From Flavobacterium indicum GPTSA100-9 = DSM 17447 (GTDB lineage Bacteria > Bacteroidota > Bacteroidia > Flavobacteriales > Flavobacteriaceae), in assembly GCF_000455605.1 (NCBI RefSeq), contig NC_017025.1:744001-808000 (forward strand): DNA of 64,000 nt, read 5' to 3'. Positions 61,756 to 64,000 of the stretch are shown piece by piece; position 1 is the stretch's first letter, and every line of letters begins with the position of its first letter. Below the pieces are notes generated by a model. That model was not told the DNA's origin. It ran no database searches and saw nothing but the letters and a program-made list of their open reading frames with translations. Made by a program: the position numbers and the translations under genes.

Positions 61756-62721
61756 TTATACTATTCCTTCTTTTAATATATCGTGTAAATGTAAAATTCC
61801 TTTGTATTCTTCGTTGTCTAATACCACTAACTGTGTGATTTTATTGTTTTCTAATACGTCCAACGCTTCAGAAACTAATAGGTTAGAAGAAATATGCTTT
61901 GGGTTTTTTGTCATGATATCCTTTGCGCATAAATCAGCAAACGAATCTCTATCGTTTAGCATTCTTCTAATATCTCCATCGGTTATGATACCAATTACTT
62001 TATTATGCTCAATTACTGCAGTTACACCCAATCTTTTTTCTGAGATTTCCATGATGACTTTTTTAATACTCGCTTCTGGACTCACTTGTGGTGTGTGTGT
62101 AGTGTCTAACATATCTTTTACACGCAGTAATAATTTTTTACCTAAAGCGCCTCCTGGATGGTATTTGGCAAAATCTTCACTGCTAAAATTTCTCATCTGC
62201 ATTAAGCAAACAGCCAGTGCATCTCCCAAAACTAATTGAGCTGTAGTACTGTTTGTTGGTGCTAATCCATTAGGACAAGATTCTGCATCAACATAGGCTA
62301 ATAAAACGAAGTCCGATTCTTGAGCTAAAAAAGACTGTTCATTAGCGGTCATTCCTATTAAAGTATTTCCAAAATTTTTGATTATAGGAGCCAATACTTT
62401 TATTTCTGGACTGTTTCCACTTTTTGAAATACAAATTACAACATCGCCAGGTTGTACCATGCCTAAATCTCCATGAATGGCTTCAGCAGCATGTAAAAAA
62501 AGCGAAGGCGTACCTGTAGAATTTAAAGTTGCAACAATTTTTTGAGCAATTATGGCACTTTTTCCAATCCCCGTTACAACTAATCTGCCCTTACTGTTGT
62601 AGATTAGTTCAACTGTTTTTATAAAATCTTCGTTTAAAAAGTCTATTAATTTGGCAATGCTTTCACTTTGAGAAAGTATTGATTTTTTTGCATTTAGTAG
62701 TATTGTTTCAGCTGTGTTCAA
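61756..62721 (-). CDS. kdsD: Arabinose-5-phosphate isomerase (KpsF/GutQ family)
   Basis: A 321-residue protein. The SIS domain (about residues 30-190) includes LVVTGIGKSAIIAQKIVATL, HAAEAIHGDLGMV and CISKSGNSPEIKVL. Two CBS domains follow (about 205-260 and 270-321), with LGVTAVIEHNKVIGIITDGDIRRML and ITQLVVLDNEEYKGILHLHDI. The family converts ribulose-5-phosphate to arabinose-5-phosphate for Kdo synthesis in the LPS inner core. CBS domains are usual. The gene is divergent from recQ and starts the kdsD-tatC-ahpD-like set on the minus strand. Confidence 0.9.
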   Translation of the reverse strand: MNTAETILLNAKKSILSQSESIAKLIDFLNEDFIKTVELIYNSKGRLVVTGIGKSAIIAQKIVATLNSTGTPSLFLHAAEAIHGDLGMVQPGDVVICISKSGNSPEIKVLAPIIKNFGNTLIGMTANEQSFLAQESDFVLLAYVDAESCPNGLAPTNSTTAQLVLGDALAVCLMQMRNFSSEDFAKYHPGGALGKKLLLRVKDMLDTTHTPQVSPEASIKKVIMEISEKRLGVTAVIEHNKVIGIITDGDIRRMLNDRDSFADLCAKDIMTKNPKHISSNLLVSEALDVLENNKITQLVVLDNEEYKGILHLHDILKEGIV

Positions 62722-62766
62722 AATTCAAATAATTATATTTTTATTTTTCAAGAATAGTAGTATCTT

Positions 62767-62782
62767 TATGTTTGCAAATTTA
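62767..62782. promoter_or_regulatory. Back-to-back candidate -7 elements in the kdsD-recQ gap
   Basis: TATGTTTG (62767-62774, plus strand) and CAAATTTA (62775-62782, TAAATTTG on the minus strand) abut at a TTTGCAAA palindrome, pointing at recQ and kdsD respectively. Neither has a clear TTG at -33 distance. Confidence 0.33.
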
Positions 62783-62842
62783 GGTAAAATCAAATAAAAA
62801 ATTTCGAATTAAATTTGTTAATAAAATCTAGCATTTTTTTAC

Positions 62843-64000
62843 ATGAGAGAACACGAGATTGATTTGTACAAAGAATTAAAAAAATACTTCGGATTTAACC
62901 AGTTCAAAGGGTTACAAGAACAAGTTGTTACAAGTATCATATCAGGTCATAATACTTTTGTTATTATGCCAACAGGAGGGGGTAAATCATTGTGTTACCA
63001 GTTGCCTGCATTAGTATTGGAAGGAACGGCAATTGTGGTTTCTCCTTTAATTGCCTTGATGAAAAATCAAGTTGATGCCATTCGAAGTTTAGGTTCGGAA
63101 ATGGGTGTAGCCCACGTTTTAAATTCTTCTTTAACTAAAACTGAGATTAATCAGGTTAAGGCCGACATAGTTTCGGGTAAAACGAAATTGTTGTATGTTG
63201 CTCCAGAATCTTTAACCAAAGAAGAATATATTCAGTTTTTAAATGAAGTAAAACTTTCTTTTGTGGCTATTGATGAAGCACACTGTATTTCGGAATGGGG
63301 TCATGATTTCAGACCTGAATATAGAAACTTAAGAAATATAATTCGACAATTAGGCGATGTGCCAATTATAGGTTTAACGGCAACTGCTACTCCAAAGGTG
63401 CAAGAAGATATCTTGAAAAATTTAGATATGCCCGATGCAAACGTATTTAAAGCATCGTTTAATAGACCAAATTTATATTACGAAGTACGCCCTAAAACTA
63501 AAAATGTTGAAGCAGATATTATTCGTTTTATTAAACAACACAAAGGAAAATCTGGTGTAATATATTGTTTGAGTAGAAAAAAAGTAGAAGAAATTGCCCA
63601 AGTACTTCAGGTAAATGGTATTTCGGCGGTTCCTTATCATGCAGGATTAGATGCCAAGACTCGAGCGAAACATCAGGATATGTTTTTAATGGAAGATGTT
63701 GAAGTGGTTGTGGCGACTATTGCTTTTGGAATGGGTATCGATAAGCCTGATGTACGCTTTGTAATTCACCACGATATTCCTAAATCATTAGAAAGTTATT
63801 ATCAAGAAACTGGTCGCGCTGGTCGAGATGGAGGAGAAGGGCATTGTTTAGCGTATTACTCTTATAAAGATATTGAAAAATTAGAAAAGTTCATGGCAGG
63901 AAAGCCTGTTGCCGAACAAGAAATTGGTTATGCTTTATTACAAGAAGTAGTGGCGTATGCCGAAACTTCAATGTCTCGTAGAAAATATTTATTGCATTAT
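62843..64000 (+). CDS. recQ: ATP-dependent DNA helicase RecQ (cut by window end)
   Basis: The frame starts at ATG 62843 and runs off the right edge, giving 386 residues. Walker A is MPTGGGKS with K48, the DEAH box and aromatic-rich loop are in VAIDEAHCISEWGHDFRPEY, motif III is GLTATATPKV, and the helicase C-terminal domain has GVIYCLSRKKVEEIAQVL, ATIAFGMGIDKPDVRFVIHHD and YYQETGRAGRDG (motif VI). The zinc-binding and RQC domains begin at the end. RecQ unwinds DNA 3'-5' in recombination and repair. It is independent of the polysaccharide loci and divergent from kdsD. Confidence 0.93.
   Translation, partial: MREHEIDLYKELKKYFGFNQFKGLQEQVVTSIISGHNTFVIMPTGGGKSLCYQLPALVLEGTAIVVSPLIALMKNQVDAIRSLGSEMGVAHVLNSSLTKTEINQVKADIVSGKTKLLYVAPESLTKEEYIQFLNEVKLSFVAIDEAHCISEWGHDFRPEYRNLRNIIRQLGDVPIIGLTATATPKVQEDILKNLDMPDANVFKASFNRPNLYYEVRPKTKNVEADIIRFIKQHKGKSGVIYCLSRKKVEEIAQVLQVNGISAVPYHAGLDAKTRAKHQDMFLMEDVEVVVATIAFGMGIDKPDVRFVIHHDIPKSLESYYQETGRAGRDGGEGHCLAYYSYKDIEKLEKFMAGKPVAEQEIGYALLQEVVAYAETSMSRRKYLLHY

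Noticed and set aside
61745-62239. Plus-strand 164-residue frame opposite kdsD
   Set aside because: It is antisense to a well-conserved gene with clear SIS and CBS motifs, has no recognisable domain and no start context of its own.

Overview
The window looks like a chromosome segment of a flavobacterium (Bacteroidetes, Flavobacteriaceae, close to Flavobacterium). It is very AT-rich. Several upstream regions carry the Bacteroidetes -7 motif TAnnTTTG and lack strong Shine-Dalgarno sequences. Type IX secretion traits are present: a PorV/PorQ-like protein and a surface protein with a C-terminal sorting domain. About 55 kb is one large, almost entirely co-directional surface-polysaccharide region with many overlapping start/stop codons (TAATG, ATGA). 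The last 8 kb is housekeeping.

Region A (1-21.7 kb) is a Wzx/Wzy-type locus. It holds two nucleotide-sugar dehydrogenases (the first cut by the window edge), an O-antigen flippase, a methyltransferase, glycosyltransferases, a polymerase, and CapF and CapG of UDP-N-acetyl-L-fucosamine synthesis. PglC-PglD-PglE-PglF follow, a complete set for making and priming with di-N-acetylbacillosamine, and then Wza, the tyrosine kinase Wzc and a divergent PHP-type tyrosine phosphatase. CapF and CapG are separated by a GxxExxY (PD-(D/E)XK-like) gene followed by an approximately 0.87 kb array of 101-102 bp tandem repeats. The whole segment is bounded by 18-bp near-perfect inverted repeats. This is the most unusual structure in the window.

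Region B (21.8-44.7 kb) starts with an ABC exporter. It contains a NeuB-NeuC-NeuA nonulosonic (sialic/legionaminic-type) acid module, a pyruvyltransferase, an AsnB-like amidotransferase and an O-acetylation module (MBOAT plus two tandem SGNH proteins). It also carries an ATP-grasp/GT2/acetyltransferase/WecE amino-sugar module and several glycosyltransferases, and it ends at a clear bidirectional terminator. A convergent gene encodes a secreted protein with YadA-like head repeats, a peptidase S74 chaperone domain and a type IX sorting tail.

Region C (46.7-55.6 kb) has an exostosin-like enzyme, a methyltransferase, four glycosyltransferases, a second polymerase/ligase and a second, polytopic priming sugar transferase. 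Two priming enzymes, two polymerases, one flippase and one ABC exporter suggest that at least two glycans are made here.

Region D (55.6-64 kb) holds a DUF4105 protein, a PorV/PorQ-like protein, PssA, a GH25 lysozyme, a small DUF5808-like protein, LptB, a carboxymuconolactone-decarboxylase-family protein, TatC, arabinose-5-phosphate isomerase and the start of RecQ. No tRNA, rRNA, CRISPR array or insertion-sequence transposase was recognised.
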